Shown piece after piece: positions 12,283-23,689 of a stretch of 64,000 nt of DNA (position 1 is the first letter of the stretch; every line of letters starts with the position of its first letter). Under the pieces are notes generated by a model. The model did not search any database. It was not told the DNA's origin and saw only the letters and a list, made by a program, of their open reading frames with translations. The DNA lies in assembly GCA_030770535.1 (NCBI GenBank), contig JASVEC010000008.1:248001-312000 (forward strand), written 5' to 3'. Made by a program: the position numbers and the translations under genes. This stretch comes from Batkoa obscura. Its lineage: Eukaryota > Entomophthoromycota > Entomophthoromycetes > Entomophthorales > Batkoaceae.

Positions 12283-13229
12283 TTATTGTTGATAGGGGTG
12301 CTCTTTTCCTTTAACAACAAAAACAGATACATTTGAATGACGTATAAGATAATCTTCAAGAGATCCATAGACAGTACTAAATAATTAATAATAAACCACT
12401 ATTTAAAATGAATTATTATAGTAAAATGAATTACCGTTGTAATAAAGAAGCATCTGAATTAGGAATTACAATAAATTCTGGTTTTTGAGTATTAATAATT
12501 TCTAATAATTGACCACGAGGATCTACTGAGGTTACATTTAATTTTTGTGATAAGATCTAAACAATAATAAAAGGAAACAAAACAGAGTAAGTTAGTCAAG
12601 TATTAATAAATTTAAAATATATAATGTGTGATATTCTAAATAGAACGAAAAATTACCTGTTTAGCTACCATTTGACTACGCAAAGTTTCAATATGATTAT
12701 CAATAATTTCACTTTCTTTTTTAGTTTTATTTTCAAATTCAGCTACATCTAATAAAATAAATATTTTAAATTATTTATTGGTTACGACATTATTTAATAA
12801 AATATAATTATTAACTTACCATCAGTACCTGCAGTTAAACTCCATAAATCATTAAAACTAAACCCTTTAATGCTTGGATCTGAAGAAAAGGTATCAATAA
12901 TAGTAATATAATCTTTTCCATATTGAAAGATATTTTCTAAACACCTAAAATAAATTAAAAATTAAATTAAATTCATTATATTGTTTATTATTATTATGTT
13001 GTTGTTATTGTTTATTATGTTATTGTTTATTGTTTTAAAATTTATCTTACCATTCAATACTAGTTTTAACCGCTTTAATATCGTTATAAATAAATACAAT
13101 TTTACGACGACGACTGATAGGTAATATACCACTAGTTTCAACAACTTCATTAATAGCTTCCGATTGTAAAGTAATTTGATCCATATCTAAAGCAGTAGCA
13201 GTATTACTTTCAATTGATTCAAGACTCAT
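12283..13229 (-). CDS. Universal stress protein (USP) family protein, tandem copy B
   Basis: A five-exon gene (13229-13051, 12944-12820, 12748-12657, 12556-12435, 12376-12283) gives 203 residues. It carries the same USP landmarks as its neighbour: RRRKIVFIYNDIKAVKTS near residues 44-61, QYGKDYITIIDTFSSD, SVDPRGQLLEIIN, and GSLEDYLIRHSNVSVFVVKG close to the C-terminus. As in copy A, the loop before the GS lacks the usual glycine pair (PNSDAS), so it may not bind ATP. The 5' end of copy A lies 570 bp beyond its stop codon. The start was chosen as the first ATG of the exon; the N-terminal 40 residues are not conserved in the family and are less certain. Confidence 0.84.
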
Positions 13230-13688
13230 TTTGATTGTTCAATTATTATTTTTAAGTTAAAAAGTTAGAAAGTTGGAAACTCAATTGAAACTCAATTGAA
13301 ATTGGCATAAATATGACATAAAGTTAGTTTTATTGATTTTCTATTTAGTAATTGTCTATTAATCTAATTGGCTTAAAATCATCTATCTTTCGTCATTTGG
13401 TTAATTAAAAATCACTTTAATTTTTTATTAAATAATAATAATTATTGAACCCTTAACAATTAATATTTATATTAAATTAAAAATTCATTTAATTAATTTG
13501 ATAAGATAGAAAATTCAATGTATCAATAAATTACATGAAGATATTATAAAATATTTAAATACTAATTATTAAATTAAAAATATATAAAACTAATTTACTT
13601 TTCATTATTCACTTTTTAATATATCAAAAAAATTATTATTATTTTAATCAGCTACTCATTCTCTTCACTACTTTTATCATCTATAACA
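13230..13688. other. Intergenic region
   Basis: Short AT-rich spacer between the USP pair and the Rex1 gene, which are on the same strand. It must hold the promoter of USP copy B and the 3' end of Rex1. No other feature was seen. Confidence 0.5.
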
Positions 13689-15998
13689 TTAACTAAAATC
13701 ACTAGCCAAACCAAAGAAAGTAAGTCCAAGTCTAGCCTTTTGTACTTCTTTACTTAATTTAACTTCATCTACCTTTGTCCAAATTTGATCTGGTAAAATT
13801 CCCATTTCACTATTCATCCACTCATATTGGGAGTTAAATTTATGATTTAATTCATCCATTAACGGGTTATGAGAATGACCTGAAGTAGCAATAATAATAG
13901 TATCGGAAGGTACTTTTTTTAATAAAGATTCAAACGATCTTAAAAATTTTCCTAATACTTTTTGCGGATTATCAAATAAATCATTCGTACCAAATGCTAA
14001 ATTGACTACAAGAAAGATTAACAAGTTAGTTTGAGACTTGTTATTAAGTTTTATTTAACTTTACCTTTCTGTCCTTCAGTACCTAAATTTTCAAAATCTA
14101 CATCTAAGGCTTGAAAGCGTCCCATTACCATATTTACTCCTTGATTTAAAGCTTCAATAATATGTTCATGTACCTAATTAATAAATAAAAATCAATTAAC
14201 AAATCAATTCATAAATCAACTTCTAACTTACCTGTTTATCATTAGTACAAGGATAATACATTGATGCGCCCTCCGTAAAAGGTAATAGAGAATTATAATC
14301 TGCCACAGCTGATTGTATTTTACCTTCTGATAATCGACTAAATCGACTAAATATAGTTTCCATATCCGATTGTTTTAATCCAAATGATGGATATTCTTTT
14401 AATTTTAAAGCTACTAAATCAATTACTGTTTTGCAATCTTCAATCGAATCATGTCCACTAATAATACCCCCTTGGATACTTCTTTTTAATAAGGTTTCTG
14501 CTAACCATTTTAAGCCAGGTAAATAAGGTGGGCCTTTATAATGGGAGAATATAACCGCTGTATCAATGATATATGGATGTACTATTTTGATTGCTTCTAA
14601 ATCATTTGTTAATCCATGACCTAACATTATAGTATTGGAATTGAAAATTTCTACCAATTTTAATTGAATGTCTTTTTGTGTATATTTGGCATTGTTTAAT
14701 TTTTGTTCTGACATACCACTGTATCTAATTATTATTATAATAAAATATATTAAATATATTAATTGAATTAAATTAAATTACTTTGTTAAATAATCTACTA
14801 CAGGATTTTCTGGTTTAACTAATTCATCTAATACAATCTCCCCATTAAAATTCATAATAGTCACTCTCGTCAATTCTCTTCCTTTAGTAGTTAAGCACAT
14901 TTCACAATCAATAGCTAACATTTGTATAGGTGAATTTGGACCATTTGGGGAGTAAGGTGTGGTTTGTATCCAACCTTCAGGTAAATTGGCTTTTTTACTT
15001 AATTCTAATGGTAAAGTCCATCCTTTACTTATGAAAATTTCTTTTGTCATGATATACGCTCTTGGATCTTCACATTTTTCTTTTAATTCAGCTATTAATA
15101 ATAATGATAAATTTAATTAACTATAAATAAATAAATAAAAGTTTACCTTTAGCTCTCATAACTCTCGCACTGGGTTCATCTTGTTTAATTTGTAAAAGAT
15201 CCACTAATGGAGAAAAAGCTTTTCTATTAGTGCCAGAACATTCCGTTACACAACCATAACTAAAATATCTTTTAAATAAAGTAGTAACATAAAGAGCATA
15301 ATCAGGGCTTCCCAGGAGACTAATATTAGGTGTTAATTGATTCACTGGAAATGGTTTTCTCGCCATTGTTTCAATAGAATTCATAAATAATCGATCTAAT
15401 TTGGGTATAACTATTAATAACACTTGTGGAGGTGCATTTGGTTTTCTCTAAAAGGTAGAATTAATAAATGGGATAAAGGGTTAAAATTTAGAAACCTACT
15501 TTGGATATTAAACTATTTAATACAATTGGGTTGGCTGTATTTTCTACAAACGAAATATATGCACTACAAACACTCTATTTATAAAAATAAAATCAATTAT
15601 CAACTTTTTTTCTCTTAAATAAAATCAATTTAAATTTTACTTTCAATGGAATTGGACAGTTAAAGTTAGGTATTCTAGAGCTCATTTTAGAAATATCAAA
15701 TGGAGCGTTATTACTTCTTTTTGGAAACTAGTTAATAGAGCCGATTAAGTATCTATTGTATTTAAAGAATAGTGAAAAAGTTTACTTGATTAAAATTGGG
15801 ATTTTGTGGTCGATTTCTTTTAATTTGATGGGATCCTTGAAATTGAGATGAATTGACACCATTTTTCTCTATTCAATAAATAGTATTGATTAATATAAAA
15901 AATAGTCGAACTTTGTATCTCAAATGAAAATCACCTTCTCGATTATTTGATACTTCTTCTCCATTCATTGGCGAACTGCTTTTACGTATCCGTTTCAT
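13689..15998 (-). CDS. REX1: RNA 3'-5' exonuclease, Rex1 family (DEDDh)
   Basis: Nine exons (15998-15935, 15868-15786, 15727-15641, 15574-15500, 15447-15147, 15091-14782, 14724-14232, 14173-14065, 14005-13689) join in one frame to 612 residues, near the length of yeast Rex1 (553). Rex1 trims the 3' ends of 5S rRNA, tRNAs and other small RNAs in the nucleus. The DEDDh core is clear: LAIDCEMC gives Asp265 and Glu267, GHGLTNDLEAIKI gives Asp348, and SGHDSIEDCKTVIDL gives His398 and Asp403. Between motifs I and II, DYLTKYSGMS is the family's hallmark. The first 60 residues are basic (MKRIRKSS and QIKRNRPQ), fitting nuclear import. The ATG at 15998 is the first in the exon and is followed by this basic stretch. 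The fold and activity are sure; the exact small RNA targets are inferred from the family. Confidence 0.92.
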
Positions 15999-16747
15999 AC
16001 TTTCTATTATTAAACACTAAAAATTTTAAAAATTTAAGTTTTATACAAAATTTAATTAAGTTTGTTAATTTACAAAATAGTTCAATTTAATTGGTTTAAT
16101 CCAAGTTCAAGTATCAGTTGAGTTCTCTAGCTTAATGACTTGGCTGTTTCTATGCAAAAATTTAGCTTATAAATTCTTCCATTTCTCACTGATTTTTTTA
16201 AATGCTCAATTCACCAATAGACAATAGATTTTTAAAATAAAAATTAACATATCAACTCCATACTAAATAATAACATTGCAGTATTTTATAACCTAATATT
16301 AATAAAGTTTTATTTATATGCTACATTTTTTTTAATCAAACAACTATATTATAATTGAACTTAATATAACCATCTACTAATAATATTGAAAAAAAAACTG
16401 AAAACACTAAAAGAGATATCTTTTATTATAATAATTTGTTCATTTTTTATACAAAAAATTGAAAATAACTGCAATTCATAATTACTTAGGTGATGAGTAT
16501 GATTTTGCTAAAGTAGAAGAATAGAAAACCTTTGACTTAACAGAGTTTTATAGCTTGATCAAAGTTATTCAAACTCTTTTGAACATTAAATATTATTTTA
16601 AATAAAATTTTAAAAAAACTGTATTTTTAATTTAAATCCAATATTTATTATATATCAAATAAAATAAAATAAAATCAAGAAATGTTATAAAAATAACTCA
16701 AGTCCTTAACTCAAATCAAGATAAAATACAAATCAAATTCCCTCGAT
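15999..16747. other. Intergenic region
   Basis: AT-rich spacer between the Rex1 start and the 3' end of the profilin-like gene. No further feature is supported. Confidence 0.45.
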
Positions 16748-17125
16748 TTAATAATCAGCATTATATAAGTTCTTAGCAAGTTTTCTAACAACAGCATCGG
16801 CATCTTTGAGTTCCACATTTTGATCATAAACAGCTATAATAATATTCAATCCTGTTCTTTCAATTAATATAAAATTATCCTCAAGTTGACCATGAATATA
16901 AGTGTTATCTGATGCAATATAATTGAATTTTTTATTATTAAAATAATAAATTCCATTAATAAGTAAAGTTGGACTAAAAAAAGCTTGAACAATAGTTGAT
17001 ATATCATTGGAATCAATAGTAAGACCTTTGGAAATTGCTAATACTTTTCCATTATTATTAAGGATGGCTCCTCCTTTAATAATAGTAGCACTTAGTAAAT
17101 CGTCTAAAAACTTTAGATAATTCAT
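16748..17125 (-). CDS. Profilin-like actin-binding protein (divergent)
   Basis: One exon gives 125 residues, the usual profilin length. The N-terminus MNYLKFLDDLL lines up with the profilin start (M-S-W-x-x-Y-V-D-D-x-L). It is followed by KGGAILNNNGKVLAIS, matching the AAI...DGSVWA strand, and by YIASDNTYIHGQLEDNFILI plus IIIAVYDQNVELKDADAVVR, matching YfxLRADDRSIYGKK..GvviVkT and ivgvYDe.iqpg.A..vVE. Profilins bind actin monomers and proline-rich formins. Trp3 of the polyproline site is replaced by Tyr, and the basic actin-contact region is altered. An ATG at 17224 would add 33 residues with no family match, so I chose the internal ATG. A decayed profilin relative lies at 26286-26625. Assignment rests on pattern similarity only. 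Confidence 0.62.
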   Translation of the reverse strand: MNYLKFLDDLLSATIIKGGAILNNNGKVLAISKGLTIDSNDISTIVQAFFSPTLLINGIYYFNNKKFNYIASDNTYIHGQLEDNFILIERTGLNIIIAVYDQNVELKDADAVVRKLAKNLYNADY

Positions 17126-17725
17126 CGTTTTTTTTTCAAATAAATTAAATAAATAAATAAAAATTGATCTTACAAATACTTCGTTTATATATGTTGTCCC
17201 TATGATATATAGTTTTATAGCCATGTTTTTTAAATTGAAGTTGAATTAAAAGTTGGGTCTATTATCTAGTTTTAGTTACTTTCCAGCTTGCGTCACTTTC
17301 ATACAAATTAGCAATTCGACATTTTTAACATATTAAAGTATTTATAAATCAACGTTTTTGAATCTATTAATATTATAAAACAAATCTTAGAATTAAGTTA
17401 TTTATATATTAATAAATAATGATAAATTATTGATTATGGGATATTAATTCATTCAAAAATTGATAATAAGATAGAGTGTTTTCAATAACTATTGGCATAA
17501 ACTTTATAGTTGACTTGAAAGATACTATCACTTACCTGAATTTCATTTATCTTTTTAACCCTTATTCTTATGATTTTTTATTTTTAACTTATCTCAAATA
17601 TTGGTAAGTTTAAAAGATAAGTTGAAATTAGAGATAAAATTTTCTGATTCACTTTTTTTGTCCATTTCTTGTAGTGTAAAATTTTAAAAAAAACTATTAA
17701 GCAAAGCCAGACAAAAAACGTTCTA

Positions 17726-17824
17726 ATATGAGGGGTTTTTTGTTTAAGAATTTTACTAACAATCTTTCCACTCAAATAGCGCTTAAAAAATGGAAAAAGT
17801 GATGAAGCTAAAAAACATCCCTAT
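17726..17824 (-). mobile_element. Foldback MITE copy 3
   Basis: A 99-bp, slightly shortened copy with ends ATATGAGGGG and CATCCCTAT and the conserved core. Confidence 0.85.
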
Positions 17825-18129
17825 GAGTTATTTGAAATAGCAAAAAGGCAAAAATTTATAGCACTTGGTGCCTAGTTTGCAATTTTGCTAAAATCAGAAT
17901 TGGACAAAATTCAAATCAAACTTTTAAACTAACTTAGATACATTTGAACCATATTGTATTTTTTAGTTAATATTTATAAATATGATTAATAACATTCAGC
18001 TAAAAAATAAAAGTATTTTAAATAAACTAATAAAGTTTATTTTAATATAAATATTAAATAATAATAATAATTAACTAACTTAAAAAGTTTTTGAGAATAT
18101 TAAACAAATTACTTTAATGTTATAATTAA

Positions 18130-18674
18130 TGTGAAAATTGATACTTAATGGTTGGAGTTAAAAGCAGTTGTTGCTTGATTAATTTGCCTTGAGTCGAACG
18201 GTCTTAGTTTATGTAACTAAGATAAACTTAAATTAGTAGGAATAACACGTAATAAGCTATGAATTATGTAAAACAAATAAAATAGACAATACTACTGTAA
18301 AATCTATGTAAAATACTATAATACTTAGTGGTTTTATTAAAGGTACGATATCAGGGAATAATTCAGTTAAAAAGCCTTGAGTTATTGTGTTGAGTGGTCT
18401 CTTTTATACTCCAACTTGGTGGCTATATGTAAGGAACATGATAACAGTTATTTCTTATTATAGTTACCAAGTACGGACATTAAGACGTGGACAATAAGCT
18501 CTTCATGATTAGGCGGTGGGAATCCTCACAGCAAATCAAAACAAGGAACTCCGGATTGATTATACCACATGGATCACGGTTAAATCGATTACAAGATTAC
18601 AACTAGTTTTGTAAACAAGTTAAATGATTATTATGTTATAATTAATCCGAGAGCTGATAAACCAATATTTCACA
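18130..18674 (+). mobile_element. Solo LTR, subtype A
   Basis: A fossil LTR of about 545 bp starting TGTGAAAATTGATAC and ending ATATTTCACA. It shares long blocks with five other copies in the window, including CCTTGAGTCGAACGGTCTTA. No gag or pol coding sequence accompanies it, so it is a solo LTR of an LTR retrotransposon; whether copia-like or gypsy-like cannot be told. Moderate divergence from the other copies suggests it is not very recent. Confidence 0.75.
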
Positions 18675-19096
18675 CTTGTATTATATAAGGATAGTTAACT
18701 ATAGTTTTAAAGCTAACTATTCCCTTTTATGCAGCTATTTATTAATTTAGTAGTATGTTAATAATGTGAGAATATTTTTTTGTTTCATTACTTTTTCCAT
18801 TTTTAAGTACTATTTGAGCGGAAAGATTGTTAGTAAAATTCCTAAATAAAAAAATACATCCCCATGTAATTATAACATCAAAATTATTTATTTATTTGAT
18901 AGCAAATCTGCAATGTTGGCTATAAAGCAGTTAACAATAAATATTCCTTAATGAAGGTTTATGAAAATATGTATTTATTTACATACTAAAACTTTGATTA
19001 ATATTAATATATAAGTTATACTAATGAAAGCTTTGCTAATTCATGAATTTTTATTAAATTTAGTAAAAATGAAATCAATTCGGACATCCTCATATA
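18675..19096 (-). mobile_element. Longer AT-rich element sharing MITE-like ends
   Basis: On the minus strand this stretch starts GGATGTCCGAATTGATTTCA and continues through AACATTGCAGATTTGCTATC. The same sequence order recurs on the plus strand at 57712-58172. It is split by MITE copy 4 and abuts the solo LTR at 18130-18674. It codes for nothing visible and is probably a non-autonomous DNA transposon. Confidence 0.6.
18762..18867 (+). mobile_element. Foldback MITE copy 4
   Basis: Copy nested inside the longer AT-rich element; ends are AATGTGAGAATA and ACATCCCCATGT. Confidence 0.85.
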
Positions 19097-19346
19097 ATAT
19101 AATATAATATAATTTATTTAAAAACACATTATAATAGAATTTAAAGTATTAAAATAATATAAGTATAATAATAAAAAATCTCATAAAAATATTCAAATCT
19201 AACATAGTTTTACATCTAGCAAGTGGAAAATTTTATCTTATTTAAATTATAGTTTATTTAAATTATATTATTATTGCTAAGTTGTAGTTTTATAATTGTT
19301 ACTTTTAGATCAAATTTAACTTTGCTTCTGGTAAGTGGAAAGTTAT

Positions 19347-19448
19347 ATATGGGGATGTGTTTTTTGTTTAAGAATTTTACTAACAATCTTTCCACTCAAA
19401 TAGCGCTTAAAAAATGGAAAAAGTGATGAAGCTAAAAAAACATCCCCT
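19347..19448 (-). mobile_element. Foldback MITE copy 5
   Basis: Well-conserved copy starting ATATGGGGATGTG. Its other end (CATCCCC) directly abuts the end of the solo LTR at 19448-19910. Confidence 0.88.
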
Positions 19449-19910
19449 GTGAAGTATTGCTTTATTAGCTCTCGAATTGATTATAACACAACAATCACTT
19501 AAGTTGCTGTGTTCTCAAGTTCAAACACAATCAAGTCAGAGTCTCTTATTTTGATTTGCTGCGAGAATTTCTAACTTCATATTGCAAACAATATTATCCT
19601 CTCGTTTTGATATCCATACTTATTGGAGTATAAAAGAGATTCTTCAATATGATAACTCGAGGCTTTTTAATTGGATTATTCCCTGATAACGTATCGTTAA
19701 TAAAGTCACTAAGTCTTTCTGACAACATCTTATATAGGTTTTACGGTAGTATCTTCCATTGTATTTGTTTACATAAGTCGTAGCTTATTACGTACTATTT
19801 CTATTAAGTTAAGTCTATCTTAGTTATATAAACTAAGACCCTTCAACTCAAGGCAAGTTAATTAAGCAAGAGTAGCTTTTAACTCCGACCACTGAGTATC
19901 AACTTTCACA
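19448..19910 (-). mobile_element. Solo LTR, subtype B
   Basis: A fossil LTR in reverse orientation. Read on the minus strand it begins TGTGAAAGTTGATACTCAG and ends CTTCACA. It belongs with the copies at 58957 and 63182 (subtype B: central GATATCAAAACGAGAGGATA in place of the subtype A segment). No internal retroelement sequence is attached. Confidence 0.75.
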
Positions 19911-20010
19911 TTCCATATGATTCTTAAAACCAGTGTCAAATATATAATTTCATGAAGTTCTCAAAAGTTCAACAACTGAAGTGTTTTAATTATTTAAAAA
20001 CACAAACGCA

Positions 20011-20116
20011 ATATGGGGGTGTTTTTTTGGCTTCATTACTTTTTCCATCTTTTAAGCGCTATTTGAGTGGAAAGATTGTTAGTAAAATTCTTAAACATAA
20101 AAATACATCCCCATAT
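20011..20116 (+). mobile_element. Foldback MITE copy 6
   Basis: Complete copy with ends ATATGGGGGTGT and ACATCCCCATAT, about 350 bp upstream of the second intact GST gene. Confidence 0.9.
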
Positions 20117-20468
20117 AAAGAAACTAAATACATAAACTAATTTATATATGTAAATACATATGATAATGAAAAGTTAATTCAAATATGTAAGCATAAAAAT
20201 TCAACATTTTAATGATATAAAACTGAGTTTTCCATCTTCAATTTAATTTTCGGTACTGATCAGCTTTTCAATTTTGAAAAAAATTGCCAAATTTAGGAAA
20301 CAACAACTAATTAAACATAAAATACAAATCGGAGCCATAACAAAGTAAGGTTTCGGGTAGATAAAAAAGAATAAAGAGGGTATAAAAATAAAGTTAGAAT
20401 CAAAGGAATGGAATATAAAAAAGAAAAAAGAACAATTTATTATAATTAATAATACTATTACAACAACA

Positions 20469-21328
20469 ATGCTCAACTTTTACCATTTAGTCGATAGAAA
20501 AGGAGGAAAACCATTTAGCCCCTATTCGTGGAGAATTTTAATGGCTTTAAAACATAAAGTAATTCTGTCTTTATTGATAACCAAATAAAATATTAACTTT
20601 TTTTAATGAATTATAGAACATCGACTTCCAAATCAATGACCTTACCTTTACTGAGATTGTAGAACAGATTCCAAAATTAAGGTAATAAATATCTTAAATA
20701 TAGAATGATATTTGTCAAAAATAAATAATTCATTTCATTAGTAATCAAATGTGGGATAAAGTTCCTGTGATAACTAGTGGTAAGGAGTTCATTTATAACT
20801 CCAAAGATATAGCTGTTTACCTTGATACTACTTATACTAATAACCCATTATTTCCATACGGTAATTCTTTCTCAACTTATCTTGAATTTCAGTTGAATCA
20901 TTCCATGTTCTTCTTTAAACCAATATTAGTGGATGTGATTAATGATATTCAACCAGAAGATGGAAATTATTTCAGACGTACTAGAGAGGCGTATTTTAAT
21001 ATGACGATTGAAAAGTTTGCTGGGGATAATCAAGTGTCCATTGAATTGATTAGAGACTTTTTATTGCCTTTGGATGAACTCGTTGAAAAACAAGAGTATT
21101 TGGAAGGGGAGATGAGTAAGTAACATTATTTTCTTATTGTTTTATCATTTTAATCTAATATTTGTAGTCAGTTATAGTGATTACCTATTATTTGGTCATC
21201 TAAAAATGATTCAATTGATGGCAATCCATACGTTTGATATGGCTTTAAAAGATTATAAAAATTTAATTAGTTGGTTTAATAGAATTCAACAGCTTTATCA
21301 AGGGTATGCAAGTGCCTTTAAACCTTAA
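20469..21328 (+). CDS. Glutathione S-transferase-like protein (intact copy 2)
   Basis: Four exons (20469-20558, 20617-20681, 20742-21115, 21168-21328) give 229 residues in one frame. Residues 13-24 (GKPFSPYSWRIL) form the SPxxWR turn of the GST thioredoxin fold as in fungal etherase-like GSTs. Exon 3 carries the second half of that fold (FIYNSKDIAVYLDTTY, the part that normally grips the glutathione gamma-glutamyl end through an ES/SxD-type pair) and the start of the helical domain (FFKPILVDVI and RRTREAYFNMTIEKF). Exon 4 holds YSDYLLFGHLKMIQL. Exons 1 and 2 match intact copy 1 exactly in length and phase. The protein is probably a cytosolic detoxification enzyme. Nearby decayed relatives show that this family has duplicated and been lost repeatedly here. 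Confidence 0.82.
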
Positions 21329-22379
21329 CTATATTATTCAGTATCAATAAATTACGTATTGTTATTTTAATATACATTTGTGTTGATTTTTTTATCGATT
21401 TTTGTTTTGAAATTTAAGGATAAAATTTAAGGATAAAATTTAAGGATAATAAAAATAATAAAAATAAAAATAAAAATAAAAATAAAAATAAAAATTCAAT
21501 GTATATTTTATTTTTAAAGAAAGCATTATTATTTTTATTGATTTAATAGCATAATAAGATTTACAAATTACTTTACCATAACAAAAATAAGTTTGTAATA
21601 AGGGCTAAATACGTTTATTATCTCTTATCCTTATTTTCTATGGTCTAATAGTTACTAACTTGTTTAATATTCTTTAACTATAGTTAACTAAAATAGTAAC
21701 TATTACTTTAAAAATATACAATGCTTGTGTAAATTACTCATTAATCTATTAAATATACCATTTTTACTTATTTGCTATTCAATCCCTATTATTTGTATCT
21801 GCGAACTATTACCATATTAACGATCAGTCTTTTTTTATAGCACCTAATAAATAATAAAGCTTTTATTCATAAAGTTTATTTGTAAAGACCAATTGTCTAT
21901 AAGTAAAATTAGATTTAAGTGTTTGAAGAAATTTTGTTAGATTAAAAGAATCTAACTAAATGGTTTGATAGAACTAAACAATTTTATCAGTAATACCTTA
22001 GTCTATTAAACCTCAATCGAGTTGTATTTAATACAAATAAATGAGTTACAAATTATTAAAATCTAAATGATACAAAATTATTAACATTGATATTAAATTT
22101 ATTTACAATCAAATTAAAATAGTAAATTAAGAATGAAATAAGAATAAAATAAGAATAAAAAAATATAAACATAAAAATAGTTAGCAAGCGCCAGTAAGTC
22201 AACTAAGGTATAGAGGATAATAAACATCTCGAGATATAGAACTATTTAAAACCCAAATTGATTTTAAATAGGGATAAAATGAAAATATAAAAATTAAGGG
22301 GATTATAAAAAGAGTACAAAAAAATTCCAACTTAATTTTATACATTAAAGCAACTATCTACTTTAACATATAAAATAAC
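21329..22379. other. Intergenic region
   Basis: Contains three direct copies of an AAATTTAAGGATAA unit (about 21410-21450), an AAAAT microsatellite (about 21446-21496) and, near 21880-22012, a short GST-tail relic. Otherwise no gene was seen. Confidence 0.5.
21880..22012 (+). pseudogene. Possible GST C-terminal remnant
   Basis: The plus strand reads KWFDRTKQFYQ, stop, YLSLLNL, which parallels the end of the intact GST (SWFNRIQQLYQGYASAFKP). Nothing convincing precedes it, so this is at most a fragment of a decayed copy. Confidence 0.35.
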
Positions 22380-23568
22380 TTAATTAAAATAACGCACCAC
22401 CCAATTGGGAATATTATTACCAGAAAGCCAAGGGGCTTCTAGGACCTGTTTAATAGACGGACGAAAGGAAGGGGTGGGATTTAAGATAGAAATAATAATA
22501 TCCGTAGCCAAAGGAGAGGGTAAAAAAGATAATAATAATTTTGGATCATTTAAATAATTACAAAAATTAACGTTATTTAAATTGGCTATTTCCCACGGGA
22601 AAGATTTAGATACCATACAAATATAAATTATGCCCAAGGACCAAATATCTGATCTTGATGCATCATAATACGTTTCAATTAATATTTCAGGTGCTACGTA
22701 TGGGTTGGAGCCGCACAATCCGGTTGATAACCGCTCTGTACCATCATTGTTTTTAAAATGAATTGCAAACCCAAAATCAATGACCTAATAATCAAATTAA
22801 ACTTGATTGATTTTTGTATTTTTATTATTTAAATTACCTTCAAATTGAAATGATTGTCTAAACATAAATTTTCAATCTTTAAGTCACGATGAGCAATATT
22901 TAAGCCATGGAGATATTGAATAGCATTTAGCAATTGAAAAAACAATTTATTAATCTGAGTTAATGACAGATTAAAATTGATTAAGTAATCAAACAAATCA
23001 AAGTTACAATATTCCAAGATCAAATAAGGGCGGTCCTCCTCGATCACGGACTCAATATATTCAATAATATGAGGAAACTTTAATTGTGAGTGGATTTGTA
23101 ACTCATTTAAAATCGCTCTTCTTTGGCTTATTTCTAAATTTAAAGCTTCCTGTTTCTTGTATTTAAACACCTTTAATGCTAGCCTACGTCCATCTCTTTT
23201 TCGCTCAATCATTTGTACAATGCCACCTGCTCCGCTACCTAAATTATAAGGTAATAAATCGTATCGTTCCTTTAAATACCCTTTACTTTTCATTAAAACT
23301 TTGCTTTCTTTGATATTGTATTTAGGCGGCCATGTCTCATTGATTGTTTCGTTTAGTTTGACTACAGGTGTTATACGACGAAATCTTAAGGTTTCTGCAT
23401 GGTTACCAGTGTTACTTGTAGTATGAATGTAAGTGTTTAATGGGCTTATGTTCAAGTTATTATTATTATTACTGTAGTTATTGAAGATCATTTCGCTGCC
23501 ATTTACATTATCTAAATTGGTGTTTATACTGATATTGTTTTCTTTGATATTGGTAATATTACTATTAC

Positions 23569-23622
<54 letters not shown>

Positions 23623-23689
23623 AATATTGAATATCGCTCATAGGTAGTAAGGAATCGAATAAAGATTTATTGGAAACTTTTAATGGCAT
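22380..23689 (-). CDS. Serine/threonine protein kinase, NPR/HAL5-like
   Basis: Two exons (23689-22838 and 22784-22380) give 418 residues. After an Asn-rich N-terminus (poly-Asn at about 24-40) the kinase domain covers about 142-415. The glycine loop is GSGAGG (151-156), the VAIK lysine is Lys173 in LALKVFKYKK, the catalytic loop is HRDLKIEN (Asp269), the metal-binding motif is DFG (287-289) and the activation segment ends APE (315-317). The glycine loop form G-S-G-A-G-G-x-V together with KVFK and HRDLKIENLCLD is typical of the fungal Npr1/Hal5/Sat4 group, which regulates nutrient permeases and ion transporters at the plasma membrane; that link is an inference. The N-terminal regulatory region is much shorter than in yeast members. 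All catalytic residues are present. The poly-Asn tract is an AAT microsatellite and may vary in length. Confidence 0.85.

Larger units (their letters stand above)
17126..20468. other. Repeat-rich intergenic region
   Basis: About 3.3 kb without a supported gene. It contains MITE copies at 17726, 18762, 19347 and 20011, solo LTRs at 18130 and 19448, and the longer element at 18675-19096. The stretch 20117-20468 directly precedes the second intact GST gene. Confidence 0.7.

Noticed and set aside
17125-17224. Upstream ATG at 17224 for the profilin-like gene
   Set aside because: It would add 33 residues (MAIKLYIIGTTYINEVF...) with no profilin match. A spliced version using GTAAGA and CTAAAG is possible but leaves a non-profilin N-terminus.
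20243-20476. A 77-residue hydrophobic frame upstream of the second GST gene on the minus strand
   Set aside because: It is composed of low-complexity A/T sequence read in antisense, overlaps the GST start and shows no family motif.
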